A stretch of DNA of 64,000 nucleotides from Burkholderiaceae bacterium. Its GTDB lineage: Bacteria > Pseudomonadota > Gammaproteobacteria > Burkholderiales > Burkholderiaceae. The notes beneath the pieces were generated by a model that was not told the DNA's origin, did not search any database, and was given only the letters and a program-made list of their open reading frames with translations. Positions 21,185 through 31,312 of the stretch are shown one piece after another. The number at the start of each line of letters is the position of its first letter. Within the stretch, counting starts at the first letter, position 1. The translations under genes were made by a program, and so were the position numbers. The DNA lies in assembly GCA_947450225.1 (NCBI GenBank), contig CANFUO010000002.1, forward strand, positions 35,882-99,881. The letters run 5' to 3'.

Positions 21185-23773
21185 TCAGTGCACCTTTCTT
21201 GTGAAAACAAACTCATTATTTTCAACATCAATCGGTATCAAATCTTTTGGCCCAAATTTACCCTCTAAGATCAATTTAGATATCGGATTTTCAATCGATT
21301 GCTGAATAGCCCTCTTTAGTGGTCTAGCCCCAAAGACAGGATCAAATCCAGCATCTGCAATTTTGGCGAGCGCTGCATCACTTACATCTAATTGCATCTC
21401 CATTTTTGCCAAACGCTCTGTCAATCGCTTGAGTTGAATCTTCGCAATTGAGCTAATTTGATTTTTACTCAATGCATGAAAAACAACAACCTCGTCAATG
21501 CGATTTAAAAATTCTGGGCGGAAATGCTCTTTCACTTCTTCCCATACCGCGTCATGAATTTCGTCTTGTGCTTGTCCAACCATCGCTTGAATAATATGCG
21601 AGCCTAAATTACTTGTCATCACAATCACTGTATTTTTAAAATCCACAGTGCGTCCTTGGCCATCGGTCATACGACCATCATCAAGTACTTGAAGCAATAC
21701 ATTGAAAACATCTGGGTGAGCTTTCTCAATTTCATCAAGCAAAATCACACTGTATGGCTTACGCCTGACTAATTCGGTTAAATAGCCACCCTCCTCGTAA
21801 CCAACATATCCTGGAGGCGCACCAATGAGCCTGGAAACACTATGCTTTTCCATGAACTCACTCATGTCAATCCGTATCATGTGCTCATCACTATCAAATA
21901 AAAATGAGGCTAGGGCTTTACATAATTCGGTTTTACCTACGCCTGTTGGCCCTAGAAATAAGAAGGAACCATAAGGTTTTCCTTCATCTGACAATCCTGC
22001 ACGCGAACGCCGAATTGCATTCGCCACTGCAGCTATAGCGTCATTTTGACCAATGACGCGTTCATGCAGTTTCTCTTCCATGCTAAGCAATTTATCTCGC
22101 TCACCTTGCATCATTTTTGAAACAGGTATGCCTGTCGCCCTGGAAACTACTTCAGCAATTTCTTCAGCCCCAACTTGAGTTCGTAAGAGTTTGTTCTTTT
22201 TACTGCCTGGAGCTTGTTCGGCTGTGGCAGCACTTTTTAATTTACCTTCTAATTCTGGTAATTTTCCATACTGTAGCTCAGCAACCTTATCCAACTTACC
22301 TTCACGCTGCAAGCGAATAATCTCTGCACGAACACGGTCAATCTCTTCTTTAATATGAGCGGTTCCTTGAGCAGCACCTTTTTCAGATTTCCATATCTCT
22401 TCTAAATCAGCTAATTCTTTTCCAAGTCGACTAATTTCTTCCTCAATTAAATCAAATCGCTTGATCGAAGCTTCATCTTTTTCTTTTTTGACGGCTTCGC
22501 GCTCAATCTTTAATTGAATAATACGTCGCTCAAGTTTATCCATCACCTCTGGCTTGGAATCAATTTCCATTTTGATTCTTGAGGCTGCTTCATCGATTAA
22601 ATCAATCGCTTTATCAGGCAGGAAACGATCTGTAATATACCGCTGAGATAGCTCCGCGGCAGCCACGATTGCTGGGTCAGTGATTTCTACTCCATGGTGT
22701 AATTCATAACGTTCTTGTAATCCGCGTAATATCGCTATAGTCGCCTCGACACTTGGCTCGTCTACTAATACCTTTTGAAAACGACGCTCAAGAGCCGCAT
22801 CTTTTTCAATATATTTCCTGTATTCATCAAGGGTTGTAGCGCCAATACAATGCAACTCTCCCCTAGCCAAAGCTGGCTTTAACATATTGCCAGCATCCAT
22901 TGACCCTTCTGTTTTTCCAGCACCAACCATCGTATGAATTTCATCAATAAATACAATCGTCTGTCCTTCGTCTTTTGCAATGTCGGATAATACCGCTTTT
23001 AAACGCTCTTCAAATTCACCTCTAAATTTAGCGCCTGCTAACAAGAGCGCCATATCTAATACAAGCACCCGTTTGTTTTTGAGTGATTCAGGAACTTCCC
23101 CATTCACGATACGTTGCGCTAGACCCTCTACAATCGCTGTTTTACCAACCCCCGGCTCTCCTATCAAAACTGGATTATTCTTCGTTCTCCGCATAAGTAT
23201 CTGAATCGCACGACGAATCTCATCGTCTCGTCCGATAACGGGGTCTAATTTACCTAATCGTGCGCGCTCTGTTAAATCGACAGTGTATTTCTTTAATGCT
23301 TCGCGTTGGTTTTCAGCATCATTACTATCCACAGTCTGACCTCCACGAACTGCATTAATCGTTGTTTCTAAACTTTTTCGTGATAAACCAGCAGCTTTTG
23401 CCGCCTTACCTAACTCGCCCTTATCATCTGCTAATACGAGAAGAAATAATTCAATCGCAACAAATTGATCCCCACGCTTATTTGCTTCTTTTTCAGTCAG
23501 ATTGAGCCATGCCCCAAGACTACGTCCAACCTGGACATCGCCTGATCCTTCAATTTGTGGTATTTTTTTAGCAATCAGATCTAGACTATTTTCAAGTCCA
23601 ACAACATTCACTCCTGACCGCGTTAATAAGTTTCTAGCAGCTCCATCTTTATCACGTAGTAATGCGAGTAAAACGTGCTCAGGCTCTATAAACTGATTAT
23701 CAGCATTGACGGCCAAACTTTGACCTTCTGCCAAAGCCTCTTGAAATTTAGTCGTTAATTTTTCAATTCTCAT
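21185..23773 (-). CDS. clpB: ATP-dependent chaperone ClpB (start [10 protein letters not shown])
   Basis: Two Walker A motifs GEPGVGKT and GPTGVGKT; middle coiled coil; Clp N-domain. Confidence 0.97.
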   Translation of the reverse strand: MRIEKLTTKFQEALAEGQSLAVNADNQFIEPEHVLLALLRDKDGAARNLLTRSGVNVVGLENSLDLIAKKIPQIEGSGDVQVGRSLGAWLNLTEKEANKRGDQFVAIELFLLVLADDKGELGKAAKAAGLSRKSLETTINAVRGGQTVDSNDAENQREALKKYTVDLTERARLGKLDPVIGRDDEIRRAIQILMRRTKNNPVLIGEPGVGKTAIVEGLAQRIVNGEVPESLKNKRVLVLDMALLLAGAKFRGEFEERLKAVLSDIAKDEGQTIVFIDEIHTMVGAGKTEGSMDAGNMLKPALARGELHCIGATTLDEYRKYIEKDAALERRFQKVLVDEPSVEATIAILRGLQERYELHHGVEITDPAIVAAAELSQRYITDRFLPDKAIDLIDEAASRIKMEIDSKPEVMDKLERRIIQLKIEREAVKKEKDEASIKRFDLIEEEISRLGKELADLEEIWKSEKGAAQGTAHIKEEIDRVRAEIIRLQREGKLDKVAELQYGKLPELEGKLKSAATAEQAPGSKKNKLLRTQVGAEEIAEVVSRATGIPVSKMMQGERDKLLSMEEKLHERVIGQNDAIAAVANAIRRSRAGLSDEGKPYGSFLFLGPTGVGKTELCKALASFLFDSDEHMIRIDMSEFMEKHSVSRLIGAPPGYVGYEEGGYLTELVRRKPYSVILLDEIEKAHPDVFNVLLQVLDDGRMTDGQGRTVDFKNTVIVMTSNLGSHIIQAMVGQAQDEIHDAVWEEVKEHFRPEFLNRIDEVVVFHALSKNQISSIAKIQLKRLTERLAKMEMQLDVSDAALAKIADAGFDPVFGARPLKRAIQQSIENPISKLILEGKFGPKDLIPIDVENNEFVFTRKVH

Positions 23774-23810
23774 TAGATTCCCCATTCAAAAAGAATTTTT
23801 CTTATTCTTT

Positions 23811-23838
23811 ATATTGGTCCAAACTCCCAAATTTCAAG
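23811..23838 (-). promoter_or_regulatory. Heat-shock sigma32-like promoter for clpB
   Basis: Minus strand CTTGAAA-N14-CCAATAT, 38 bp upstream of the clpB start. Confidence 0.55.
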
Positions 23839-23858
23839 AGCCCATCTAAAATAGATTC

Positions 23859-24125
23859 ATGAAAAAAGAATCAATTTTAATTAAATCTTGGTGTGTTTAT
23901 TTACTGGAATGTAGGGACGGTAGTTTATATACTGGAATTACCAATGATTTAGAGAACAGATTAGCTAGCCACAACGCTGGCTTAGGCGCTAAATATACTA
24001 GGGGGCGCACACCTGTGAAGTTACTTGAATTCAAGTACGTAGAAAACCAATCTGAAGCCCTAAAGCTGGAATATCAAATCAAACAATTACCACGACTAAA
24101 AAAAAGACTGCTTTTTAAATCTTAG
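23859..24125 (+). CDS. GIY-YIG nuclease domain protein (UPF0213/YhbQ-like)
   Basis: CVYLLECRDGSLYTGITNDLENRLASHN. Confidence 0.92.
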   Translation: MKKESILIKSWCVYLLECRDGSLYTGITNDLENRLASHNAGLGAKYTRGRTPVKLLEFKYVENQSEALKLEYQIKQLPRLKKRLLFKS

Positions 24126-24131
24126 TGACAA

Positions 24132-24854
24132 TTACTTTGACCAGGCTTGTAACTCATATCTCAAAAAATCTTCTCTGCCGTCAACTCTTCTTGAACCAGC
24201 CATATAAAAATATTTTCCATCTGTCTCACGAACAACCCAACGACCGATTTCTGGGGAATACCAATATCTGTCGGTGCGAGTTGAGTCTATCCGAGTTGAA
24301 TCATTGTGCTGAAACCTAATCACTTTATCAATTTTCATTGCAATATAAGTCCCACTTGAAATTGTGATGCTTTCCCATCCATGCTGGCGAATAGTGACGC
24401 CAATTGGTAAACGATAGGATGAATTACCTACTTGATAGGATGTCTGAATCGTTGCCGAGATATTCGTTTGATTCAGGTCAAGATATAGAGGAATAGCCGA
24501 CTGATAGGTTTGATTATTATCCCAGTCTGAGTCTGTCAATAATTTGCCAAATGGAGACTGTATTTCATTACCTAAGTTTTGACTTTTTTGACCTTTGCGG
24601 GAAATGATAATCTGCCCATTCTCAATAGAGCTAATCTGTTCGTCAATTAATTCAACTGGGTCAGAGTTAAATTGATTTATTTTTAAATATTTCCAAGACT
24701 GACCAACTTTAGCCTCACGAACATTTAAAGGATTTGGTGAAATCGCCGGTGCAGTCTTTAATGATGGTAATGATTGAATACTGCATCCAATAAGGGGCAG
24801 ACTTAAAGACAAACTTGCCGACTGTATTAAAAAACCTCTTCTTGATTCTTTCAT
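24132..24854 (-). CDS. Tat-type lipoprotein of unknown function
   Basis: MKESRRGFLIQSASLSLSLPLIGC (twin-Arg plus lipobox); start overlaps moaE stop (TAATG). Confidence 0.65.
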   Translation of the reverse strand: MKESRRGFLIQSASLSLSLPLIGCSIQSLPSLKTAPAISPNPLNVREAKVGQSWKYLKINQFNSDPVELIDEQISSIENGQIIISRKGQKSQNLGNEIQSPFGKLLTDSDWDNNQTYQSAIPLYLDLNQTNISATIQTSYQVGNSSYRLPIGVTIRQHGWESITISSGTYIAMKIDKVIRFQHNDSTRIDSTRTDRYWYSPEIGRWVVRETDGKYFYMAGSRRVDGREDFLRYELQAWSK

Positions 24855-25306
24855 TACTCTATCCATTTCTTTAAACGCTCTTCATCACTAGTTCTTGCAT
24901 CAACCCATCTTGATCCATCTGGAGTATGTTCTTTTTTCCAAAATGGCGCCGAGGTTTTCAGATAGTCCATCATAAATTCACAAGCAGCATAAGCATCACC
25001 TCTATGAGTGCTGGCAACAGCAACCAATACGATTTGATCAGTGGGCTGCAGTTTACCAACACGGTGAATGATCGTGAAGTTTAAAATATCATAGCGTTTT
25101 TTCGCTTGCTCCACAATCTCTTGAAGCGCTTTTTCTGTCATACCAGGATAGTGTTCGAGTTCCATCGATTGAACTTCATCACCTTGATGCGTGTCGCGAA
25201 CTGTTCCTACAAAGATATTAATGCCTCCAATACCTGGTAAATCTTTTCTTAGTAACTGTAATTCTGTGGATACATCAAAATCTTCTTGCTGAATCGAGAT
25301 TTTCAT
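24854..25306 (-). CDS. moaE: Molybdopterin synthase catalytic subunit
   Basis: GGINIFVGTVRDTHQG; WKKEHTPDGSRWV. Confidence 0.95.
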   Translation of the reverse strand: MKISIQQEDFDVSTELQLLRKDLPGIGGINIFVGTVRDTHQGDEVQSMELEHYPGMTEKALQEIVEQAKKRYDILNFTIIHRVGKLQPTDQIVLVAVASTHRGDAYAACEFMMDYLKTSAPFWKKEHTPDGSRWVDARTSDEERLKKWIE

Positions 25307-25564
25307 TTATCCCCCTGTTACAGGTGGAAAAAAAGCAATTTCAGCGCCATCGCGAATAGCTGTATCCATACTCACCATTTCTAGATCTTGTGCCGCTCGA
25401 ATGTTTTTATGTGCGCCAAATACTTCTGTCGATATGGCATCTTGTTTTGACAAGAAGCCTTTCAGGTCACCGATGGTTTTGATCGAATCCGGGATTTCTA
25501 ATTCGATTTGATCTTTTTTTAAAGCCTCTTTGAGAGAAGCAAAAAAACGTATAGAGACCTTCAT
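25307..25564 (-). CDS. moaD: Molybdopterin synthase sulfur carrier subunit
   Basis: Ubiquitin-like with C-terminal VTGG. Confidence 0.94.
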   Translation of the reverse strand: MKVSIRFFASLKEALKKDQIELEIPDSIKTIGDLKGFLSKQDAISTEVFGAHKNIRAAQDLEMVSMDTAIRDGAEIAFFPPVTGG

Positions 25565-25570
25565 TGATCT

Positions 25571-26809
25571 TTAGCCTAATAGTTGTGTGAAAGGTATATA
25601 TCGCACAGTATCACCTTTTTTGATAGCTTGCCCTGCGGGGATATCTGCTAAACCATCCCCCCACGCTGCACTAGTTAATACCCCAGAACTTTGATTTGGG
25701 AAAAGATCTAATCTGCCCTCTTGATTAATCTTGACGCGTAAGAATTCATTGCGCTTATCAGGCTTAACCCAATCAAAATCTGCTTTTAATTGGTAGTGGG
25801 GGTCAATGCGTGCTTGCCTCCCCTGCAGCGCGCCGATGAATGGTTTTACAAACAATAAAAAGGTAACAAAACTCGACACTGGATTTCCAGGCAAACCCAT
25901 AAACCAGGTTGGATGAGATCCACTGCCCTGAATTGACCCAAATGCTAAAGGCTTACCAGGTTTGATAGCGATTTGCCACATATCCAATTGTCCCTCAGCC
26001 TCAACCGCAGGTTTAATATGATCTTCTTCACCTACCGATACTCCACCTGAGGTAACGATTAAATCATGCTCTATGGCTGCCTCGCGCAAAGTTGCTCTAG
26101 TCGCTGCTAAGGTGTCAGGCACAATTCCAAAATCGGTATAGTCACAACCAAGTGCCCTCACACAAGCGATTAAGGTATCGCGATTGGAGTTGTATATTCC
26201 GCCTGGCTTGAGGGGATGTCCTGGAAGAGTTAATTCATCACCCGTAAAAAATAAAGCAACTCGTATACGCTTTTTCACTTCAAGGTGTGTCACACCTGCA
26301 GATGCTGCAACACCTAACTCTTGAGGTCGAAGAAAGGTTCCTTCTTTGAGGATAACAGTTTGTTCACGAATATCTTCGCCTTTTTCTCGCACCCACTCGC
26401 CTACTTTGGGGACATGATTAATCTTGATTTGATAATTAACACCCTTCGCATCTGGAGAACCTAAAACTTCACAATCTTCTTGCATCACGACTGCATTGGC
26501 ACCCTCTGGAATCGAAGCCCCAGTAAAAATTCTTGCGGCTGTTTTTGGCTCTAAAGCATGCCCAATGTAACCAGCAGGGATTCGTTGTGAAACCACCAAA
26601 ATAGTTCCTACTTCAGGAACATCTTGCGAGCGCATGACGTAACCATCCATTTGCGTGTTATCTAAAGGGGGGACATTAACTGTGCTGTTGAGGTCTTGCC
26701 CGAGTACTCGCCCTAGAGCATCTTGAAGAGAAACTGTTTCGGTAGTCTTGATTGCCTTGGCTTGCGAGAGTAATATTTCAAGTGCCTGAGTAGCAGTCTT
26801 CATGCTCAT
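25571..26809 (-). CDS. moeA: Molybdopterin molybdenumtransferase
   Basis: PPLDNTQMDGYV; VTSGGVSVGEEDH; GLPGNPVSSFVTF. Confidence 0.96.
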   Translation of the reverse strand: MSMKTATQALEILLSQAKAIKTTETVSLQDALGRVLGQDLNSTVNVPPLDNTQMDGYVMRSQDVPEVGTILVVSQRIPAGYIGHALEPKTAARIFTGASIPEGANAVVMQEDCEVLGSPDAKGVNYQIKINHVPKVGEWVREKGEDIREQTVILKEGTFLRPQELGVAASAGVTHLEVKKRIRVALFFTGDELTLPGHPLKPGGIYNSNRDTLIACVRALGCDYTDFGIVPDTLAATRATLREAAIEHDLIVTSGGVSVGEEDHIKPAVEAEGQLDMWQIAIKPGKPLAFGSIQGSGSHPTWFMGLPGNPVSSFVTFLLFVKPFIGALQGRQARIDPHYQLKADFDWVKPDKRNEFLRVKINQEGRLDLFPNQSSGVLTSAAWGDGLADIPAGQAIKKGDTVRYIPFTQLLG

Positions 26810-28248
26810 TTGGCATTCCCTACAATAAAGTTTTTAATCGCTTGTACATCTGGATTCATTGCAAAAACCCGCTGAGGAAGTTTCTCAATATTGATAAATG
26901 CCTTTGGACGATCGGGTTTGAAACCTAAAGCAAGCTCAATTGTTTCTGAAAATTTAACAGGTAAAGCTGTTTCTAAAACGAGCATCTTGATGCCAGGCTC
27001 TAAGTTTTGGCGTGCGACCTGCATACCATCTGCCGTATGGGTATCAACCACCACGCCATATTTTCGAGATACTTGCTTAATCGTCTCTAGTCGATTCTCA
27101 TGGGTACTTTTTCCGGAAACAAAACCGTAGTCTTGAATTTTTTGACGCGCAGGATGATTTGAATAATCAAACCCTCCTTCAGTCTCTACTTTCGCAAAAA
27201 GATCCTTTACCAATTGTCCATCACGTCCTAACCAATCGAATACAAATCGCTCAAAGTTACTTGCCTTTGAAATGTCCATGGAAGGACTTGATGTGTGAAA
27301 TGTCTCAGCTGCTTTTCTGGCACGATAATGACCTGTTTTAAAAAACTCATCAAGAACATCATTTTCATTGGTGGCAACAACTAATTTTTGGATAGGTAAA
27401 CCCATCATGCGCGCAATATGCCCTGCGCATACGTTGCCAAAGTTTCCGGATGGAACACAAAAAGAAACTTTTTCTTCGCTCGTCTTCGTTGCTCTTAAAT
27501 AACCCGCAAAATAATACACAACCTGAGCCACAACTCTTGCCCAATTGATTGAATTGACGGTACCGATTTTATGGGTCGACTTAAATTCCAAATCGTTACT
27601 TACCGCTTTAACCATATCTTGAGCGTCATCAAATACTCCTTTGATAGCAATATTAAAGATATTAGGATCTTGCAATGAGTACATTTGCGCACATTGAAAT
27701 GCACTCATTTTCCCTTCAGGTGACAGCATAAATACACGTATCCCTTTTTTGCCACGCATGGCGTATTCGGCAGCACTGCCTGTATCTCCTGATGTCGCCC
27801 CCAGAATATTAAGCTCTCGGTTTTGCTTTGCTAGAGCATACTCAAAAAGATTGCCAAGCAATTGCATCGCCATATCTTTAAATGCTAAGGTGGGGCCGTT
27901 GGATAAACTCAGTAGGCCAATGGAAGTGCCGCCCTCCTCCCCCAACCAGTGTATCGGCGTAATATCGCTTGCAGCGTCGTCTTGACGTCCATTGCAATAG
28001 ACTTTAGATGTATAGGTTTTATGAGTCAACTCCCTCAGATCCTGGGCAGGGATATCGTCTGAGAACAGTTGTAATATTTCAAAGGCCAAATCTGCATAGC
28101 TGAGCCCTCGCCATGAATCTAATGTTGACTTTGAAATCTGTGGGTATGCCACTGGCATATACAGTCCACCATCTGGAGCTAAGCCGGCTAATAAGATTTC
28201 TAAAAAAGAGAGTTGTGCTGTGTCGCCACGCGTCGATACATATTTCAT
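26806..28248 (-). CDS. thrC: Threonine synthase
   Basis: MKYVSTRGDTAQLSFLEILLAGLAPDGGLYMP; SNGPTLAFKDMAMQ. Confidence 0.96.
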   Translation of the reverse strand: MKYVSTRGDTAQLSFLEILLAGLAPDGGLYMPVAYPQISKSTLDSWRGLSYADLAFEILQLFSDDIPAQDLRELTHKTYTSKVYCNGRQDDAASDITPIHWLGEEGGTSIGLLSLSNGPTLAFKDMAMQLLGNLFEYALAKQNRELNILGATSGDTGSAAEYAMRGKKGIRVFMLSPEGKMSAFQCAQMYSLQDPNIFNIAIKGVFDDAQDMVKAVSNDLEFKSTHKIGTVNSINWARVVAQVVYYFAGYLRATKTSEEKVSFCVPSGNFGNVCAGHIARMMGLPIQKLVVATNENDVLDEFFKTGHYRARKAAETFHTSSPSMDISKASNFERFVFDWLGRDGQLVKDLFAKVETEGGFDYSNHPARQKIQDYGFVSGKSTHENRLETIKQVSRKYGVVVDTHTADGMQVARQNLEPGIKMLVLETALPVKFSETIELALGFKPDRPKAFINIEKLPQRVFAMNPDVQAIKNFIVGNAK

Positions 28249-28255
28249 GAGAATC

Positions 28256-29566
28256 CTAGCTTAACTCTTCTAACCGAATCTTAGTAACAGCCCCTTTGAC
28301 TGTCTCTAACTTTTCGATGGCATGGATAGCTGTGAGCATATGCTTTTCTTGCGTTTGATGCGTCAGTATGACTAGATCTGTTTGACTCTCACCTTGCGCA
28401 GCTTCTTTTTGCAAAAGCGCATCAATCGAAATATTATTATCTGCCAGTAATTTCGTAATATTAGCTAGTACACCAGTCTCGTCTGAGACTTTTAATCGGA
28501 GGTAATAACTCGTAGTAATCTCACCAATCGGCATGACCACAGTAGGCATTACCTTATCTTCTTGGAAAGCGAGGTAAGGCACGCGTTTACTTGGGGTGAC
28601 AGATTCATATCGAATCACATCGACTAAGTCGGCAATCACCGCAGACGCAGTAGGCTCTGATCCAGCACCTTTGCCATAGTAAAGGGTAGTGCCAACCGCG
28701 TCACCAAATACTTGGACAGCATTCATGGCACCTTCAACACTGGCAATGAGTCGCTTTGAGGGTATTAAAGTAGGATGAACACGCAACTCAATCCCATGAC
28801 TTGTTTTTTTAGTAATACCTAGTAATTTAATTCGGTAACCCAGTTGCTCTGCGTATTTGATATCAATAGGCTCTAGTTTTGTAATCCCTTCAATATGGGC
28901 TTTATCAAACTGTACTGGAACACCAAAAGCAATCGCACTCATAATCGAAGCTTTATGAGCCGCGTCAATGCCTTCAATATCAAATGTTGGATCCGCTTCA
29001 GCGTATCCTAAAGCTTGGGCTTGTTTGAGTACTTCGTCAAAGGAGGATCCTTTGTCTCTCATTTCTGAAAGAATGAAGTTGGTAGTGCCATTAATAATGC
29101 CTGCAATCCATTCAATCCGATTGGCAGTAAGCCCTTCTCTCAAGGCTTTGATAATAGGAATTCCACCCGCCACAGCTGCTTCAAATGCAACAATGACGCC
29201 TTTTTCTTTTGCTGCTGCAAAAATCTCATTGCCATGAACGGCAATTAAGGCTTTATTAGCGGTTACCACATGCTTGCCATTGGCAATCGCGGCCATCACT
29301 AATTCTTTTGCAATTCCATACCCACCAATTAATTCAATAACAACATCAATGTCAGGGTGATTAATCACGGTGTATGCATCGGTTACGATTTGAGCTCGCC
29401 CCTGGACGATCTCCTCGGCACGGGCCACATTAATATCTGCCACCATCTTGATTTGAATATCACGACCAGCGCGGCGCTCTATTTCACTATGGTTACGCTG
29501 CAGAACGTTAAATACTCCGCCACCAACAGTTCCTGCGCCAAGAAGACCAACTTGTAAAGGTTTCAT
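28256..29566 (-). CDS. hom: Homoserine dehydrogenase with ACT domain
   Basis: MKPLQVGLLGAGTVGGGV; GTTNFILSEM; C-terminal ACT. Confidence 0.96.
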   Translation of the reverse strand: MKPLQVGLLGAGTVGGGVFNVLQRNHSEIERRAGRDIQIKMVADINVARAEEIVQGRAQIVTDAYTVINHPDIDVVIELIGGYGIAKELVMAAIANGKHVVTANKALIAVHGNEIFAAAKEKGVIVAFEAAVAGGIPIIKALREGLTANRIEWIAGIINGTTNFILSEMRDKGSSFDEVLKQAQALGYAEADPTFDIEGIDAAHKASIMSAIAFGVPVQFDKAHIEGITKLEPIDIKYAEQLGYRIKLLGITKKTSHGIELRVHPTLIPSKRLIASVEGAMNAVQVFGDAVGTTLYYGKGAGSEPTASAVIADLVDVIRYESVTPSKRVPYLAFQEDKVMPTVVMPIGEITTSYYLRLKVSDETGVLANITKLLADNNISIDALLQKEAAQGESQTDLVILTHQTQEKHMLTAIHAIEKLETVKGAVTKIRLEELS

Positions 29567-29605
29567 TGCAATAAGCCTATTAAGATTCAACAACTATGAT
29601 AAAAA

Positions 29606-30856
29606 TTATTTATTTGCTATTTTAAGGGAGTTCGTTGACGCCCGTTGACGGTAGCGCTCCAAGAATTTAGCCAGTCGAGAAATCGCTTCGCGAAGAACAT
29701 CTTCGTTCGGCAAAAATACTAAACGAAAGTGATCGGGATAGGGCCAATTAAATCCAGATCCTTGTACTAAAAGAACCTTTTCTTCTTTGAGTAACTCTGC
29801 AATGAAATCTTGATCGTTCTCAATCGGATACATATCAGGATCTAGCTTTGGAAATAAATAAAGTGCTGCATCTGGCTTCACGCAGGTCACTCCCGGGATT
29901 TGCGTAATCAAGTCATACGCTAAGTCACGCTGCCTTCGTAAACGACCACCTTTACCCACTAACTCATTAATGCTTTGATAGCCTCCAAGCGCTGTTTGGA
30001 TGGCCCACTGCCCTGGAACATTGGAGCACAGTCGCATCGATGAGAGCATATTTAAACCCTCAATATAATCATGCGCAAACTCTTTATTCCCAGAAAGAAC
30101 CATCCAACCTGCGCGATACCCGCAAGAACGATAGTTCTTTGATAAACCATTAAACGTAATCATCAAAACGTCTTCTGATAGAGATGCTATCGAGGTGTGC
30201 GTTTTACCTTCATAGAGGGTCTTATCATAAATTTCATCGGCAAAAATGATCAGGTCAAATTCTTTTGCTAAATCAACAATATCTTGTAGGGTTTGATCGC
30301 TATAAATTGCCCCTGTCGGATTATTGGGGTTGATGACGACAATACCTTTGGTCTTTGAGCTTATCTTGGAGCGCATATCTTTTACATCAGGCGCCCAATT
30401 TTTTCCTTCATCACATAAATAATGAATAGGTGTACCACCAGACAAGCTAACTGCTGCAGTCCACAACGGATAATCGGGAGCTGGCACTAGAATTTCATCG
30501 CCATTATTTAATAGTGCATTCATGGCAAGCACAATCAGTTCAGATACGCCATTACCAGTATAAATATCATCCAAACCTACCCCACGAATATTTTTTTCTT
30601 GCGAGTAATGCATGATGGCTTTACGTGCAGTAAATATGCCTTTTGAATCTGAATAAGCCGCTGAATTAACTAAATTTCGAATCATGTCCTGCTGAATCTC
30701 TTCAGGTGGATCAAAGCCAAAAACACCCACATTACCGATGTTGAGCTTAATAATCTTTTGACCCTCTTCCTCCATCTTTGAGGCTAGCTCAAGAACGGGT
30801 CCACGGATGTCGTAACAGACATTGTTTAATTTGTCAGATTTTAAGAATTTTTTCAC
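29606..30856 (-). CDS. alaA: Alanine transaminase-like PLP aminotransferase
   Basis: YDIRGPVLELASKMEEEGQKIIKLNIGNVGVFGF; NGLSKNYRSCGYRAGW. Confidence 0.88.
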   Translation of the reverse strand: MKKFLKSDKLNNVCYDIRGPVLELASKMEEEGQKIIKLNIGNVGVFGFDPPEEIQQDMIRNLVNSAAYSDSKGIFTARKAIMHYSQEKNIRGVGLDDIYTGNGVSELIVLAMNALLNNGDEILVPAPDYPLWTAAVSLSGGTPIHYLCDEGKNWAPDVKDMRSKISSKTKGIVVINPNNPTGAIYSDQTLQDIVDLAKEFDLIIFADEIYDKTLYEGKTHTSIASLSEDVLMITFNGLSKNYRSCGYRAGWMVLSGNKEFAHDYIEGLNMLSSMRLCSNVPGQWAIQTALGGYQSINELVGKGGRLRRQRDLAYDLITQIPGVTCVKPDAALYLFPKLDPDMYPIENDQDFIAELLKEEKVLLVQGSGFNWPYPDHFRLVFLPNEDVLREAISRLAKFLERYRQRASTNSLKIANK

Positions 30857-30932
30857 AATAGATATTCAGTTTAAAGTTCCGGTACGTCATCAACGCTAGC
30901 TATAATGTCTATATTATGACAGAGCAAGCGCC

Positions 30933-31310
30933 GTGAAACTACAACCTGATCCAAAACAATCTCTTAATACGGTAACGCGCTACGATGCTCACTTCATTGA
31001 GATTAATGAGGTCTGCTTCAAAAACTCGGTATTGGTCATGCCACAAGGGGATGTTCAAGCCTGGGGACCCAATCGTTTTGAGGATCTAGATCAAGCTGCT
31101 TTTAGACTTATTCTGGAGAAAACCCCTGCTTTGGTCATTTTTGGGAGCGGTCATCGCCTTCGCTTTCCTCCTCCTTCAGTTTTTCAAGATTTAATTGCTG
31201 CTCGCATCGGCTTTGAAACCATGGATACACAAGCAGCTTGTCGAACCTACAATATTTTGATGAGTGAGGGTCGTTTAGTGCTCGGTGCATTTTTAATTGA
31301 GCAAACATAA
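30933..31310 (+). CDS. Mth938/DUF498-like domain protein
   Basis: LVIFGSGHRLRFP; MDTQAACRTYNILMSEGR. Confidence 0.85.
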   Translation: MKLQPDPKQSLNTVTRYDAHFIEINEVCFKNSVLVMPQGDVQAWGPNRFEDLDQAAFRLILEKTPALVIFGSGHRLRFPPPSVFQDLIAARIGFETMDTQAACRTYNILMSEGRLVLGAFLIEQT

Positions 31311-31312
31311 AT

